A DNA stretch of 64,000 nucleotides from Mesocentrotus franciscanus (GCA_037976565.1 CP137683.1:10206473-10270472), one strand, 5' to 3'. Positions 45,341 through 56,367 are shown, counted from the first letter of the stretch. Notes: generated by a model not told the origin, from the letters alone. Numbers and translations: made by a program.

Positions 45341-45890
45341 CCCCCTCCCTGGGGCCGCGCCTGTGGAATGAACTCCCGTCAGAATGATGTAATAAATACC
45401 GGCTTGCTGTACCTGTAAACGCAAATCCAAAATGTTCCTTTTAAAAACTTACGTAATTCATCCCATGGCTCCCTGATATATAACGCTTTTTTGTTTTTTT
45501 TATTAGTCATTTGTCTTATTTTCGCCATTCTCGTTTTTTCTTCTGTTTTTTTGTTCTAAATATTTATTGAACATAATCTACATGCTCAATTGACTGCTCT
45601 TATTTAAAAAAAAAGCAAATCTACAATTTACAAGCTTAGCTTTTCACTAGATCTTCCCATATTTTCACTACAAAATTTTGTCTGATTTCAGTTTAAATAC
45701 CATGCAATTGTATTTATATCTCCGTATGGTATTTCGACTGTATTATTACTTTCATAGCCTGATATTATTGTATGTATTTTTACACCTATTGAAAGAACAA
45801 TTGTTTTCATTCTTATTGTTTATTGCTTATGATTTATGTAATGAATGTACTATGAGTGTGAATGTAAAATATGAAATAAACGAAACTGAA
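45341..45890 (+). mobile_element. LINE 3' end: RT C-terminus and 3' UTR
   Basis: LGPRLWNELPSE at 45350-45385 is the typical C-terminal block of CR1/L2-type RT proteins. An AT-rich 3' UTR follows, ending in AATATGAAATAAACGAAACTGAAAG near 45868. Confidence 0.75.
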
Positions 45891-46120
45891 AGAAAACCGA
45901 AAGTTATGAAAGTTGTTCTACTCGTCAAACGGAGAGTTTGCCGAGATTACGTCACAATACAGTGACCAAATTGCCAATATGAAAATTACCATAGATTTAG
46001 TGATCTTGTTTCTTTTTCATAATTTTCTTATTATTGGTCCGATTTATTAAAAACTTTCCATAATATTTCTCCTACTTTTCGCTTTCGTACAAAGAAATTA
46101 TTACATTTGGGGTTCGATTG
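45891..46120 (+). mobile_element. MITE family G, partial copy 3
   Basis: GATTACGTCACAATACAGTG, TAGATTTAGTGATCTTG and TTATTATTGGTCCGAT match the distal half of the 30.6-kb copy. Confidence 0.65.
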
Positions 46121-47579
46121 CCCAGAGAATGAAACCCTTCATTGTAACCTGCGTCATTATGTAGAGGACAGTTAAACTCACATTTTCATACAACAATCAG
46201 GTTCATAGGATCTGTATATTCACTTCCAAAATAAGAAGGCGGTTATCGTCTGCTATAAGTTCAGATAGAAGCCGCCATTATGACGTATTTGCTGTGTACT
46301 CCGCTCTAGCTCAGCTGACATGCATGCATGCATGCACTCATGGGAGGATGCTGTCCTATTTGGGGTTTTGTAAAGTCTATAATGGCTACCACAAGCAGCC
46401 ATATTGGAGGACAAACAATAGATACCTGTGCATCAGACTATGAAAAGTCATAGTTTCAGTTGCACGGGTTTGCTATTGTTTTGCACTCCAAATACGGCTG
46501 CTTGTACTGGGAACCCTCTCCAGTAAACTCTATAGCCTATAAACTTGCTCGAGATTGTTGTGTTCCTTTTTTTTTTTTACTGAGCTTTGCGCATGGCTTG
46601 TCTTGTGTCCGCTCACAATCGTGTTTGATTGATCTCTTTATAATGCATGTATTATTTGTCAGGCTCGATTGCTTTTTAGTGTTCTTTCATCATCACTCCC
46701 CGCTTGCTTGAACACCTATTGATAAATGTGAATTAGATTTGGTTCAAGGTCTCACCTCCCTGCTATGATCGATATGTTGTTCTCATCCATTGTATATGTA
46801 GACGCACCGACCGACCCGGGTTCATGCACTGCCCCGTTTTTATTGACACTTGGTTATACAATCCATACTTGGGTGCAATCTCTTTGTTGCTGACACGGTG
46901 TTCACTAATTTGTTCAACTCAGCAACAAAATGATTCAGTCCTGGGTCGGTCGCCGCGTCCTATTGATCTATCTCATACTTTTAAAGCTTATTTTTGCAAT
47001 CTACAACGTGGTAGGCCTAGTTGTTTAACTTTCTTTCCTTTTTGTCTTACTCATGATTTACTATTTTAAAATACGGTAGGGCCTATTGCCCGGTCACACA
47101 TTTTTTTTGCCTCCATGTTCACCGAAAATCGTGCGTTTGCTGCACGATCAGCGCGAGTCCTCCGCGCGATGCCCGTACGGGGATTGTGCAATGACACCTA
47201 CGACATGTCTACGGACTACGGACTTACGATTTTTCAAAGTTGTATAACTTTCTGCCAAACAAAATCGTAGAGGCCGCGGAGCCCCGAAAATCCGTACGAA
47301 AATCTCACGGCCGCCTCCTGCCTCCGTACGGAGGCCGCACGGAAAAGGGGAGGATAGGGCTCCGTAGACTAATCGCAGGCCAAATGTAATCCAGGCATTA
47401 ATTATTGTTCGTCCTGCCCGTACGAAGACTTTTCTTGTGTTCATGTCCTGTACATGTTCAAGTTCCTTTAATTATTTTTCTTGCTACATGTGGGTATATT
47501 ATATTTGTTTCAATCGTTTGCTCATTGTACCTTTGCATATTTTTCCAGTTGGGACCGCATCTTCACTGCCATGCAAAAA
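46121..47579. other. Repeat-like DNA without gene; hairpin at 46375-46520
   Basis: ACAAGCAGCCATATTGGAGG pairs with CTCCAAATACGGCTGCTTGT across about 140 bp. 47140-47440 is GC-rich with CCGTACGGAGGCCG palindromes, unlike its surroundings. (GCAT)n at 46319-46338. Confidence 0.5.
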
Positions 47580-47864
47580 CGCGATAATTGACGTAATGTC
47601 ATTATTTTGCACTTCCTTTAGTCATCATGTTCATTCTTTTCTAAATAACCATGTTCCTTTCAATTCCCTAAATAACGATGAACCTTTTTTTTAGACCTAC
47701 TTTAGGAGATAGTGAAATTAATAATGAACCACTGGGAAAATATGATGAATTTGTTGGCGATAATTTTAATATATTATCTGAGGAATTGAACCTTGATTTT
47801 CATTCTGATGATCCAACAGTAAGTGCTCTTACTAGTTACATAACAAATACTCAATTTCATAATC

Positions 47865-48184
47865 TTGTAAAAGACTTTAAAAATGATATATTCTCGTTAT
47901 TGCATTTGAATATTAGAGGCTTAAATAGACATTTTGATGAGTTACAATTATTATTAGATATCCCCTCCCAAACACCCCACTCCAAAATCGGTTTGACTGA
48001 AACTTGGTTATCTCAAGATTTTAATTGTAAAAGACTTTAAAAATGATATATTCTCGTTATTGCATTTGAATATTAGAGGCTTAAATAGACATTTTGATGA
48101 GTTACAATTATTATTAGATATCCCCTCCCAAACACCCCACTCCAAAATCGGTTTGACTGAAACTTGGTTATCTCAAGATTTTAA
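47865..48184 (+). repeat. Perfect 160-bp tandem duplication within LINE endonuclease
   Basis: 47865-48024 and 48025-48184 (TTGTAAAAGACTTTAAAAAT ... TTATCTCAAGATTTTAA) appear identical. 160 is not a multiple of three, so the duplication itself shifts the frame. Confidence 0.95.
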
Positions 48185-48454
48185 TTCATCATTTGCACTT
48201 ACTGGCTATGATTTTGTTTATAAAAATAGGCAAGGTAGATCAGGAGGTGGTGTGTGTTTGTATGTATAAAAAAGTTGAATTATATAGCTCATGAAGCCAT
48301 TTTTATAATTAATGATATAATAGAATCTCTTTTTTTTTATTGATATTCCAGGACATAACAATATATTAGTAGGTGTTATTTATCGACCACCAAATTCTAA
48401 TAATTGTTTTTTTTTTTTTACTCAGGTAACTAATTTAATTATAAACTAATGTTA

Positions 48455-48885
48455 AAGGGAAATCCAACCTTGATAGCAAACTTGTCTGGAATAAAGCAGA
48501 AAATCAAAGAATCATACAGATAAAAGTTTTAATGAAATCGGAAACAAAATTAGAAAGTTACGAATTTTTGAAAGTTGCAATCATTATAGGTATGGGCCCT
48601 TCAAATTGGCTGACTTGATAATGTCTATGTGATGTAGTGGCGGACAACTTTCCCATTTGCTCTAATGCACAAAAGGACTAAAATTTCAACTTTTCATAAA
48701 TGTATGACTCGGGATGGTCTTTTCTTTTTAGAGGACCTGTAATAATGTACTCCTCATGATTTGTTTTGAGTAGTGCCCCGAGGGTGAAGGCATTTGGGAG
48801 AAAAACAGAAATAAGTGATATTTTTCTACACGACAAACGGGAGAGTAATCCGTCACTATACGTCACAATCCACTGACAAAATTTA
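48455..48885 (+). mobile_element. MITE family G, copy 4, nested in LINE
   Basis: Starts TTAAAGGGAAATCCAACCTT and carries AGTGGCGGACAACTTTCCC, ATGTATGACTCGGGATGG, GCCCCGAGGGTGAAGGC and CACTATACGTCACAATCCAC. It separates the endonuclease and RT remnants of the surrounding LINE. Confidence 0.75.
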
Positions 48886-49620
48886 TTCTTTATAGAAATG
48901 ATTTCTGTCAATCGTCTGACATATTGTTATTCATACTATTTGCCGATGATACTAATTAATTTTTCTCTCACAGCAATCCACTTACTTTATCAGAAACTAT
49001 TAATATTAAACTATTAAAGATTTCTCAGTGGATTAGAGCTCACAAATTGTCTTTAATTTTTCAGACAACTAAATATAGCTATGTTTTTTTAGTAAATCAA
49101 TAGATTCTTTGCCAATAAATATTGATTTTGATAATAATGTGTTAGAAGTACCTCAAATTGTAATTTTGGGAGTAACTGTCGATAATAAACTTTCATGGAA
49201 ATGTCATATTGATATTTGTAACTTTCCTATACACTCCTATACAAACCCATTATTTTTTTAAAATAATTAATCATTAAAAATTTACGTCTTGTACTTGTAT
49301 CAATTAGGTCAATTCATGTATAAATATGATAATATGTTACCTTCAACTTTTGATTTTAATTTTTTTTCTTCAATCAGTTCATAATTACCCAACTAGACAG
49401 TCGAATAAATTTCATTTGCCCTTTTTAAGAACTCTATTAATAGCTCAGAACACGTTTATTTATGATGGTCCCAAATTTTGGAACACTCTTGATATATAGG
49501 CATAAAACAATCACTTTCACCCAATTCTTTCATAAAAAAACTTAAATTATTTTTTATTGCAACGAATTATGAGAATAGTTGATTTAGTGTTTACAAAAAC
49601 AAAAAGGTAATCGCAAGATT

Positions 49621-49962
49621 AATCCCAATTGGTGCTAATTAAAATTGCCTCTCCCGTCATACTCTTAATTCCTACGTACTTCCTATTTATTATACACTGT
49701 CCTTCATTCATGCGGTCCACATCCACTCACCCCATTTTGTTTTGTATAATCTTGTCAATGTAGTTCATAATTCTACCCTTGTGCTTCCCCACTGCGTCTT
49801 ATATGTTGATACCTGTTTCCTTCAGTAGTGCCCGTAGACACAACACTTGTAGCAACCTCCTAGAATATACGGGTTACCCAAGATACACACACCCACAGTA
49901 CCATTACGACCTATAGTGTCATGCATAGGCTCCTTTGCCTATAACCTCTCTAAGGGCTCGGT
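49621..49962. other. No gene recognised
   Basis: Flank between the LINE end and the TU-like array; nothing recognised. Confidence 0.35.
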
Positions 49963-50245
49963 GTAAAAATGTCAGAGGTAAAAATGTCAGAGGAAAAAAT
50001 GTCAGAGGTAAAAAATGTCAGAGGTAAAAATGTCAGAGGAAAAAATGTCAGAGGTAAAAAATGTCAGAGGTAAAATGTCAGAGGAAAAAATGTCAGAGGT
50101 AAAAATGTCAGAGGAAAAAATGTCAGAGGAAAAAATGTCAGAGGTAAAAATGTCAGAGGTAAAAATGTCAGAGGTAAAAATGTCAGAGGTAAAAATGTCA
50201 GAGGTAAAAATGTCAGAGGAAAAAATGTCAGAGGTAAAAATGTCA
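49963..50245 (+). repeat. Left 15-bp minisatellite array
   Basis: Units GTCAGAGGTAAAAAT or GTCAGAGGAAAAAAT. A few units are 14 or 16 bp through loss or gain of an A. Because 15 is a multiple of three the array is open in several frames (MSEVK repeats), which is a by-product. Confidence 0.97.
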
Positions 50246-50807
50246 ATGCCAGCAAAGACTGTGATGACAAGAAAACATTAATACGTATGCTTTGTCTCCC
50301 TCATCAATACTTTATTACAAAAGTTTAACAAACAATATCAAAGCTTCGCTTGAGGAATGTCAGATAGTAGACCTACAAGTGGTTAACGTTGAGACATATC
50401 TACCCAGGTATTTTGTCATGTGCTTTCGACCATAACACTGTGTAACTTTATATACAAAAAAAATCATGTTTGTGATTAAGAAACGTGGGAGAAATACAGT
50501 TTAAGTCCCTCAATTTCAACTGTTTTTTTCTGCCAAATTCATGATGCATTTTGATTAATGTGTAGACTTGTACGAATATGCACCTGCTGGAAACTGTCGT
50601 ATACAGTGTATGCCAGCTCACCTTTTATAAATCCTGCACCAAATATCCTTCAAACAATATTATCATATATACAAGCAGTATCATGATGCTATAAATGTAT
50701 ATAGTAAAACTATGTTTCTGATATGTTGCTCATGAATAAATATTTGTCAATTTCAGAGTTTGATCTCTCACAGCAAATAATTATAGAACGATGTAGCTTA
50801 AACAGAA

Positions 50808-51055
50808 CCTCTGCAAAGCGCGCTTATCTGGAATGTGATGGTGTGGTTAGCATTTGATGTAACATTGGCGGCTTTCTGCTTTGTATCGAGTATCAAAGCT
50901 GCTTATTGATGTTCTCCCAGACTATTTATACCGCAATAGTGATCAACGATCAACTCTTTGAAAAGCGCGCGCTTCTCTGGAATGTGATGGTGCGGTTAGC
51001 ATTAGACGTAACATGGGCGGTTTCTGCTTTGTATCAAAGTATCAAAGTATCAAGC
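50808..51055. repeat. Tandem duplication in the TU-like interior, about 145 bp
   Basis: TCTGGAATGTGATGGTG-GGTTAGCATT and TTTCTGCTTTGTATC occur at 50828-50890 and again at 50973-51035. Confidence 0.85.
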
Positions 51056-51569
51056 CCACAAGAAAGTGAAATTGTTGGAAATATGCATTTGTAGGAAATT
51101 ACATTTTATAGTAGTCATTGCCACGCTGTTAAAATGTCCATCAATCTTCAGAAGGGACAGTGAATTGGGGGGCGGAGGACTCACAGCGTGATATCTCATC
51201 CTCTTTTTTTTGGGGCTGTGATGACTTTTCTTTTATTTAATGATTACACCATCGAGCCATAACTCGGCCTATAATTCATGGCCAAACTACTCGATTTTAG
51301 ACATTCTTTTTCCAGAAGTTTGCTCAGTGTACCAGTATCACTTGCTTAGACAAAGGCATATGAGGGAGGCAGTCGGGTCACTATGCCCCCAAAGAAGGAT
51401 ACACCCCGTCTCCCCTCGGCAATAATCGGGCAGAAAGGTAAATAAAAGTTAAAGAAACAAGAAAATAAAGCAGCGCTGAAATTAATGACCGCAGAGAATC
51501 CTTCGAAAAATTTTTTCGTTATATCTTTCGATAAGCCTAATATACAACCATTATCAATATTCAACCTGT

Positions 51570-51796
51570 AACATTTTTACCTCTGACATTTTTACCTCCG
51601 ACATTTTTACCTCTGACATTTTTTCCTCTGACATTTTTACCTCTGACATTTTTACCTCTGACATTTTTACCTCTGACATTTTTTCCTCTGACATTTTTTC
51701 CTCTGACATTTTTACCTCTGACATTTTTACCTCTGACATTTTTACCTCTGACATTTTTACCTCTGACATTTTTACCTCTGATATTTTTACCTCTGA
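51570..51796 (-). repeat. Right 15-bp minisatellite array (inverted)
   Basis: ACATTTTTACCTCTG units, reverse complement of the left array with the same T/A variant (TTTTTTCC). It ends directly at the unit with CCAAT/TATA and 7SL-like sequence. Confidence 0.97.
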
Positions 51797-51977
51797 ACCA
51801 GCGTCCTGCTGATTGGTCGAGCACCGTGTGCGTCGACCATTAGGCCATTTGCATAATTAGCCGAACTAGCGGCCTGCTGATTGGTCGAGCACCGTGTTCG
51901 TCGGCCAATAGGCCTTGTGCGTTATTGTTCCGATTATCGATCGAATTATGGACCGTCGCGCCGGTCCTCGCGTAGAG

Positions 51978-51984
51978 TATAAAA
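51978..51984 (+). promoter_or_regulatory. TATA box of the repeated unit
   Basis: TATAAAA, conserved in all three copies (also 41557-41563 inverted and about 41859 direct), 23 bp before the base that aligns with 7SL position 1. CCAAT-type boxes (GGCCAATAGG, CTGATTGGTC) lie 60-160 bp upstream. Confidence 0.6.
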
Positions 51985-52000
51985 CACCCTTGCTTACATT

Positions 52001-52095
52001 ACTAGGCGTTGTGGCGTGCGCCTGTAATCCAGCTAACAGTGGAATTTACAAACTGAATCAGCCGAGGACGCAGGTTCGAAACTGAGTCACGTCTT
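52001..52095 (+). ncRNA. 7SL (SRP) RNA-like segment with B-box-like motif
   Basis: GGCGTTGTGGCGTGCGCCTG, then TAATCCAGCTA, matches the start of 7SL/Alu (GGCGCGGTGGCGCGTGCCTG, TAGTCCCAGCTA) at about 26 of 32 positions by eye. Further down GCCGAGGACGCAGGTTCGAA resembles the GGCTGAGG...GTTCGAGAC part of Alu. The middle differs, so it is not a functional SRP RNA; it is a derived head or a chance resemblance. Confidence 0.5.
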
Positions 52096-52297
52096 TCGGA
52101 TGGTGACGTTAAAGGTCGGTCCCCAGACGTAAATAATCATATCTGATTGATTACACGTCTGTAAAAACCCAATATACACACAGTTTTTATCACCTGACAA
52201 AGTGTTGCAGCGGCGCACGAAACGTCGAGATCTTTTAGATTCCTTATTGACCACATTGCGACACAAACGAATATCACTAGCGATATTATTTTCAACA

Positions 52298-52675
52298 CTT
52301 GTTGTTGTTTTTTTTTATATTCTTGTGTTAATTTGATATAATATTATTTGTTGAGGGGTCCACACTCTACAAGCCATGCTTTTTAGTGGATCCCTACATT
52401 TTCACTTCACATAATACATAAATATACAGCAACATTTGTCTTTTTCTTCTTGATTTAGATTGTATGATATGATTATCTTATAATTCCTTTTAACTTAATT
52501 AAGAATAATATAATGAAAAATAACATGTACACTTGTATAATTACTTTTGTATACTTTGTAAAATGTTGTTTGTAATTTATTTATAGTATTGTCATTTATT
52601 GATTGTATATAATTAGATTTGTTTTTTTTTGAAAATGGAAATAAAAATGTTGAACTTGAACTTGAACTTGAACCA
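52298..52675 (+). mobile_element. LINE 3' UTR with (TTGAAC)n tail
   Basis: AT-rich 3' UTR-like sequence ends with ATGGAAATAAAAATG and four TTGAAC units at 52650-52672, typical of CR1/L2-type 3' ends. 5' truncated, non-coding. Confidence 0.7.
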
Positions 52676-55221
52676 AATACCATCCTATTTTTGTCTTCCT
52701 GTTGAATATTGCGAGTGGTTTTTGAAAGACACTAGGAAAAAGAAAACAAAAATGTTTAGTTTTACGAATTAAGCTGCTCTCGATTGTACACTGAAGAACG
52801 CAATGGCGGCGATTTGAAGAAAAGAGCATACGCCCTCTTTAGTCCAAAGAATGAAACCATCATACATTGGGCCCTGGACGTATTTTCAGTTCTGTGGCCC
52901 TGGAAATCTTTAGACCAAGCACGTTTGATATGCCTTGGTTCTTTGGATACATACACAAAGCTAACAAATAATATTTATCTTTGTGCTTCGTTGAATGAGT
53001 AACATACTGCAGCCGTTGTACCTTACTATATTGGCATTCGGTTTGTTTATTCGCACAGATAACATAACAGTATTCTTTGCATGGTGTGATATTTTCCATG
53101 GCCGTAATTACACAGGCCAACACAGAAGGAATTTTATCGCATTCATTTCCCACAAGTGCCTCGCAATTCATGTTATTTTGATTTTTTTTTTTGGGGGGGG
53201 GGGGCGGGGATGGGCTTGAGCCCCCGTCATCCTTCTAGAACTGCTACTGTAAAATAGTACTTGTAAATTTAGATGTTAAATAATGAGCTATTTGGTATTT
53301 TGACATGGTGGTGAACGTATACCTGAATATTTACAAGTAAAGCAGGAGTTAACATCGTTTATTAATTTTTAAATAGAAACATCCCATTTATATTTTTAAA
53401 AAATAATATAGGAGAGAACGGGGTGAGCTGGGGCGCGGGAAAGATGGCACATCCCATCTAACTCAGAGGGTAATTGACCTTTCATAGATTTGTTTAGATC
53501 CTTCGTAAGGTATCATCCATCAACATCTACATCAGTACCCCGATTTTGTCATGAAGGTTTAATTATCCCCCTTTTTTTGACGATTTTTTTTTTCGACGTT
53601 CAGTGTCACATGTTTTACCAATATACCACTTAGCTGTTGTTAACACCCCCTATAAAAGATGTGGGTCTCATACGACCCAATACTTCGCAATAATATTTTT
53701 ATGCTGAATTTTTGTTGTTGTATATTTAGGGGAATTTTGTCGATTTTTTTCCTATAGGGATTGAAAAAGACTCTTTTACACATTTTACCCCATGCAGTAA
53801 AATTTTTGTGTATGTTAGGAACGTGAATTTTAGTCAGTCATTATCCATATTACATGAAGATATTGCGGGGCCCAAGCCTCTCCCCAATTTCTTCAAGCCC
53901 CCACAAATATAATATAATTGTATTTCAACAATATTTTCGTGAAGGCTATCAAAAGCTTTCTTGTAAATTAGGCGATCAAAAATACACTTATCGAGTATAC
54001 TCATAAAGATGCCTCACAGAACTACGTACTCTACATATTTTTCACGTTTTTTTTTAAACCAGGCGCTATCCCTGATGGCAAAATTTACACTCTATAGCTC
54101 GATGAATTTAAGATGTCTAAAGCAGAAGTAATTTTCTTTAATTTAAGGCAACGTCTTTCAACCTTTTCATAGTCAAGGCACGTTTTTAAGAAATAAAGAA
54201 AGTTTCGCGTCGCCCCAATCGCCAATTCATCACAGAAGATTTATTTTGAATCATGTTGGCATTCGCCAAGTTACATGTGCACATAAGCGAACATGTACGT
54301 TTGTTTCTAAATTCTGCGAGCGAGTGTAGCAAGCGAGCAAACGAGAACGGAATTTTTAATACGGTACAGATGTTATCCTGTCATCAAAACACACTAGACA
54401 ATAAAAACAATACGTATTCTGTCACCTCGATACACGAATATGAGGATATTCGGGCATCTCGTCGCTCAGGATTATGCTTTTAATTATTGCTGTGAGCGAA
54501 TGAGGTGAGCGAGCAGGGTATAAATGTAATTTCGATAGAAAAAAATATATATTTTGGCACCTGGCTATCCAAATATCGTCATATTCGGGCACTACGTTGC
54601 TCAAATATGGAGGTATATCTTGGCACTTCTCTCCCTCATGTGATATAATCCCGTTTCTAAAAATGTTGCGAGCGAGGAAAAAAAAGACATTTGTCTTATC
54701 ACAACTATCTCTATCAGCATGTGATGGTATGAATTTAAAAGTGGCTTTCATGTTTATCCTTGATATTCTTTTGGAAGCAGGGTATTTTACCGACATCGCT
54801 ACCACTGCTGGTATTGTCGATTGCGTCATCGGTGAAGGCGTACAAAGAGCGGTTCCCGGTTCCTGTACCCAAACATCATCACGTCCGCGTCATCAGTTGG
54901 TGATGCATTTTGGGATCTTGTTGTCGACATATCGGGACATTGTAAACAGCAGATGGCAGAAGACGTAAATCTGAAGTAGTGTCAGTAGAATACACTGCCT
55001 ATAAAAAAATAGGTTGCTTCAGAAATAATTTACCAATTTGACAAATGATGAGGTAAATGTAAGGGGTAAAACCAGTCGAAGGATAACGAGCATATAATCT
55101 AGACAAAGAAAGAAAAATAGATGTAAAATTCATAGGCAATAAAAACGATGATTAAACGTAAGCGGTGAGAGTGTTTCCTTGGGATTTTAAGTACAATATT
55201 ATTAGGGGGATGAAAATAAAT
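52676..55221. other. No gene recognised
   Basis: About 54.3-54.7 kb holds diverged repeats with GCGAGCGAG and ATATTCGGGCA-TCGTCGCTC motifs, giving long but meaningless frames on both strands. 53190-53210 is a G run. No exon supported. Confidence 0.45.
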
Positions 55222-55432
55222 ACGCATTAAGCGCGATGGATCTTTGGTAGAGTAGGGGTCTCGTATCCGCGAGATCTCGGGTTCGAAACCAGGTCGACGC
55301 GCTAGTGCTTTTTGGTTAGTGATCTTAAATTCCTTATTTACCAAGCTCACAGAGAGGACTAATGACGTCGGTCCCTTGGTTGATTACTTATAAGCATAAG
55401 CGTGCTTTCTTAGCAGTCAGGTAAAAACAAAC
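55222..55432 (+). mobile_element. tRNA-derived SINE, family H (copy 1)
   Basis: tRNA-like head from GCGCGATGGATCTTTGGTAG with B box GGGTTCGAAACC at 55278. The body has GCGCTAGTGCTTTTTGG, and the tail GACGTCGGTCCCTTGGTTG, AAGCGTGCTTTCTTAGCAGT and CAGGTAAA. The same body and tail occur at 61528-61730. Confidence 0.8.
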
Positions 55433-56044
55433 CATCAAACAAGAACAGCATTTAGGTGGAGGATATGGGAGGGGTCCTATCATTTTTCTGTTCACATTTC
55501 CGTTGCATCTGTTCCCCTTTCTCTCTCCTTTTCCGTTTTCCTATCCTGTTTATCGAGGGGGATGTACCCCCTCAGCAACGCCCCTAATCCTGATAGATCG
55601 ACGAAGAAAAGTGGCAATTACCATCTCGCCTAACCCCAGCAATCACCGGCTTCGTTCACGAATTCAAGAACCATCCGGATAATCCTCATGCATGCTAAGT
55701 CGATGTGTGTTTCGGCATAATCCCACAGTTAATCACACGAAGGAATACTTCAAAATCATGATCTATCCTAGTGAGTGTCCCACATGTTACGTTGCCATGA
55801 AGCGTATGCGTATCCGGAGATGTCAGCTATATTTTGTCAGACCCGTACGCCAGTCGTAAATGAACATTCACAGATCTTTTAAAGGCACGTCGTAGGACTA
55901 CCCAAGATTAGTCTGCAGCGTAGACTTTAATTTTAACACATATCGCAATATCTAAAGAATTGAGCTGAGCCTAGTGATGTCAGTCCTAGCTGTATCCGGA
56001 GAAGCTAAAGTACAGAGTCTATGCAGTATGCTGTCTTCGTAGCC
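55433..56044. other. No gene recognised
   Basis: Unique DNA without coding signal. Confidence 0.35.
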
Positions 56045-56367
56045 TTAAAGTGACTTGGTAACATTGTTGAAGGTTGATGAAAAAAATGCGTAATTTTGTA
56101 TAAAATCTTTCAACACTTAAATGTCTGGAATGGTATATAGAGCCAATTCACTGCTTTGTGACGATTTACATTCACCTAAAATGTAATTAAATTGTAGTAA
56201 TATAGTTGGGAGAATTAAGGAATCGATCAGATCAGTTTTTCCCAATTTTTATCATTAATAATGGTCTGTTTTCACTCAAACTTTCAGATTATCTGTACAT
56301 CTATCATTGAAGTCACTACCTTAGCACCATTTTCTCTCATCTGAACAATGTTACCATGTCCCTTTAA
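56045..56367 (+). mobile_element. MITE family B, internally deleted copy 3
   Basis: TTAA-bounded, with the same ends as copies 1 and 2, but about 215 bp are missing between TTTTGTATAAAA and TCTTTCAACACTTAAATG. 323 bp. Confidence 0.88.

Larger units (their letters stand above)
47580..49620 (+). mobile_element. LINE: endonuclease start, tandem-duplicated, with RT mostly lost
   Basis: FKNDIFSLLHLNIRGLNRHF, then IGLTETWLSQDF (endonuclease N-terminal motifs NIRGLN and E-TWL), GYDFVYKNRQGRSGGGVCLY and NILVGVIYRPPNSNN (48358-48403). After a nested MITE come ILLFILFADDTN (48930), WIRAHKLSLIFQTTKYS, then YDGPKFWNTL at the C-terminus (49461-49495). The RT fingers and palm between endonuclease and FADD box are missing. 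Several stops; dead. An exact 160-bp duplication breaks the frame. Confidence 0.9.
49963..51796. mobile_element. TU-like foldback transposon with inverted 15-bp minisatellite ends
   Basis: The left end is about 18 tandem copies of GTAAAAATGTCAGAG (49963-50245); the right end is about 15 copies of the reverse complement (51570-51796), around 1.3 kb of unique DNA. Sea-urchin TU elements are described as having long inverted repeats whose outer domain is a tandem 15-bp repeat, so the match in architecture is strong. No transposase in the interior, and target duplications were not evident. The interior carries a two-copy 145-bp duplication. Confidence 0.75.
51797..52297 (+). mobile_element. Retroelement-like unit: CCAAT/TATA promoter, 7SL-like segment, B box, hammerhead-like core
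   Basis: Order: two GATTGGTCGAGCACCGTG modules (51813, 51879), GGCCAATAGG, TATAAAA at 51978, a 7SL-like segment from 52001, GGTTCGAAAC (52073), TCTTTCGGATGGTGACGTTA, then ACGTCTG, CACCTGACAAAG and GAAACGTCG, ending CGATATTATTTTC. A full inverted copy and an internally deleted copy form the palindrome at 41283-41998. No protein is encoded. It may be the terminal repeat of a Penelope-like element or a composite SINE. Confidence 0.65.

Noticed and set aside
44903..45430. 175-codon Lys/Arg/Glu-rich frame and overlapping frames
   Set aside because: Low-complexity pyrimidine tract; no domain, no splice pattern.
50015..50281. 88-codon frame of MSEVK / MSEEK repeats (and the antisense LPLTF repeats; also 51554-51824)
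   Set aside because: It is the 15-bp minisatellite read in phase; it is open in several frames and both strands because 15 is divisible by three.
49963..51796. CRISPR-like look of regularly spaced short repeats
   Set aside because: Units are contiguous without spacers and the DNA is an animal genome.
54422..54968. Overlapping 135- and 123-codon frames on opposite strands
   Set aside because: They lie on diverged GCGAGCGAG / ATATTCGGGC repeats (e.g. the MPEYPHI and VPEYDDI echoes) and show no family similarity.
55099..55350. 83-codon minus-strand frame (RPGFEPEISRIRDP)
   Set aside because: Typical translation of a tRNA-derived SINE head.
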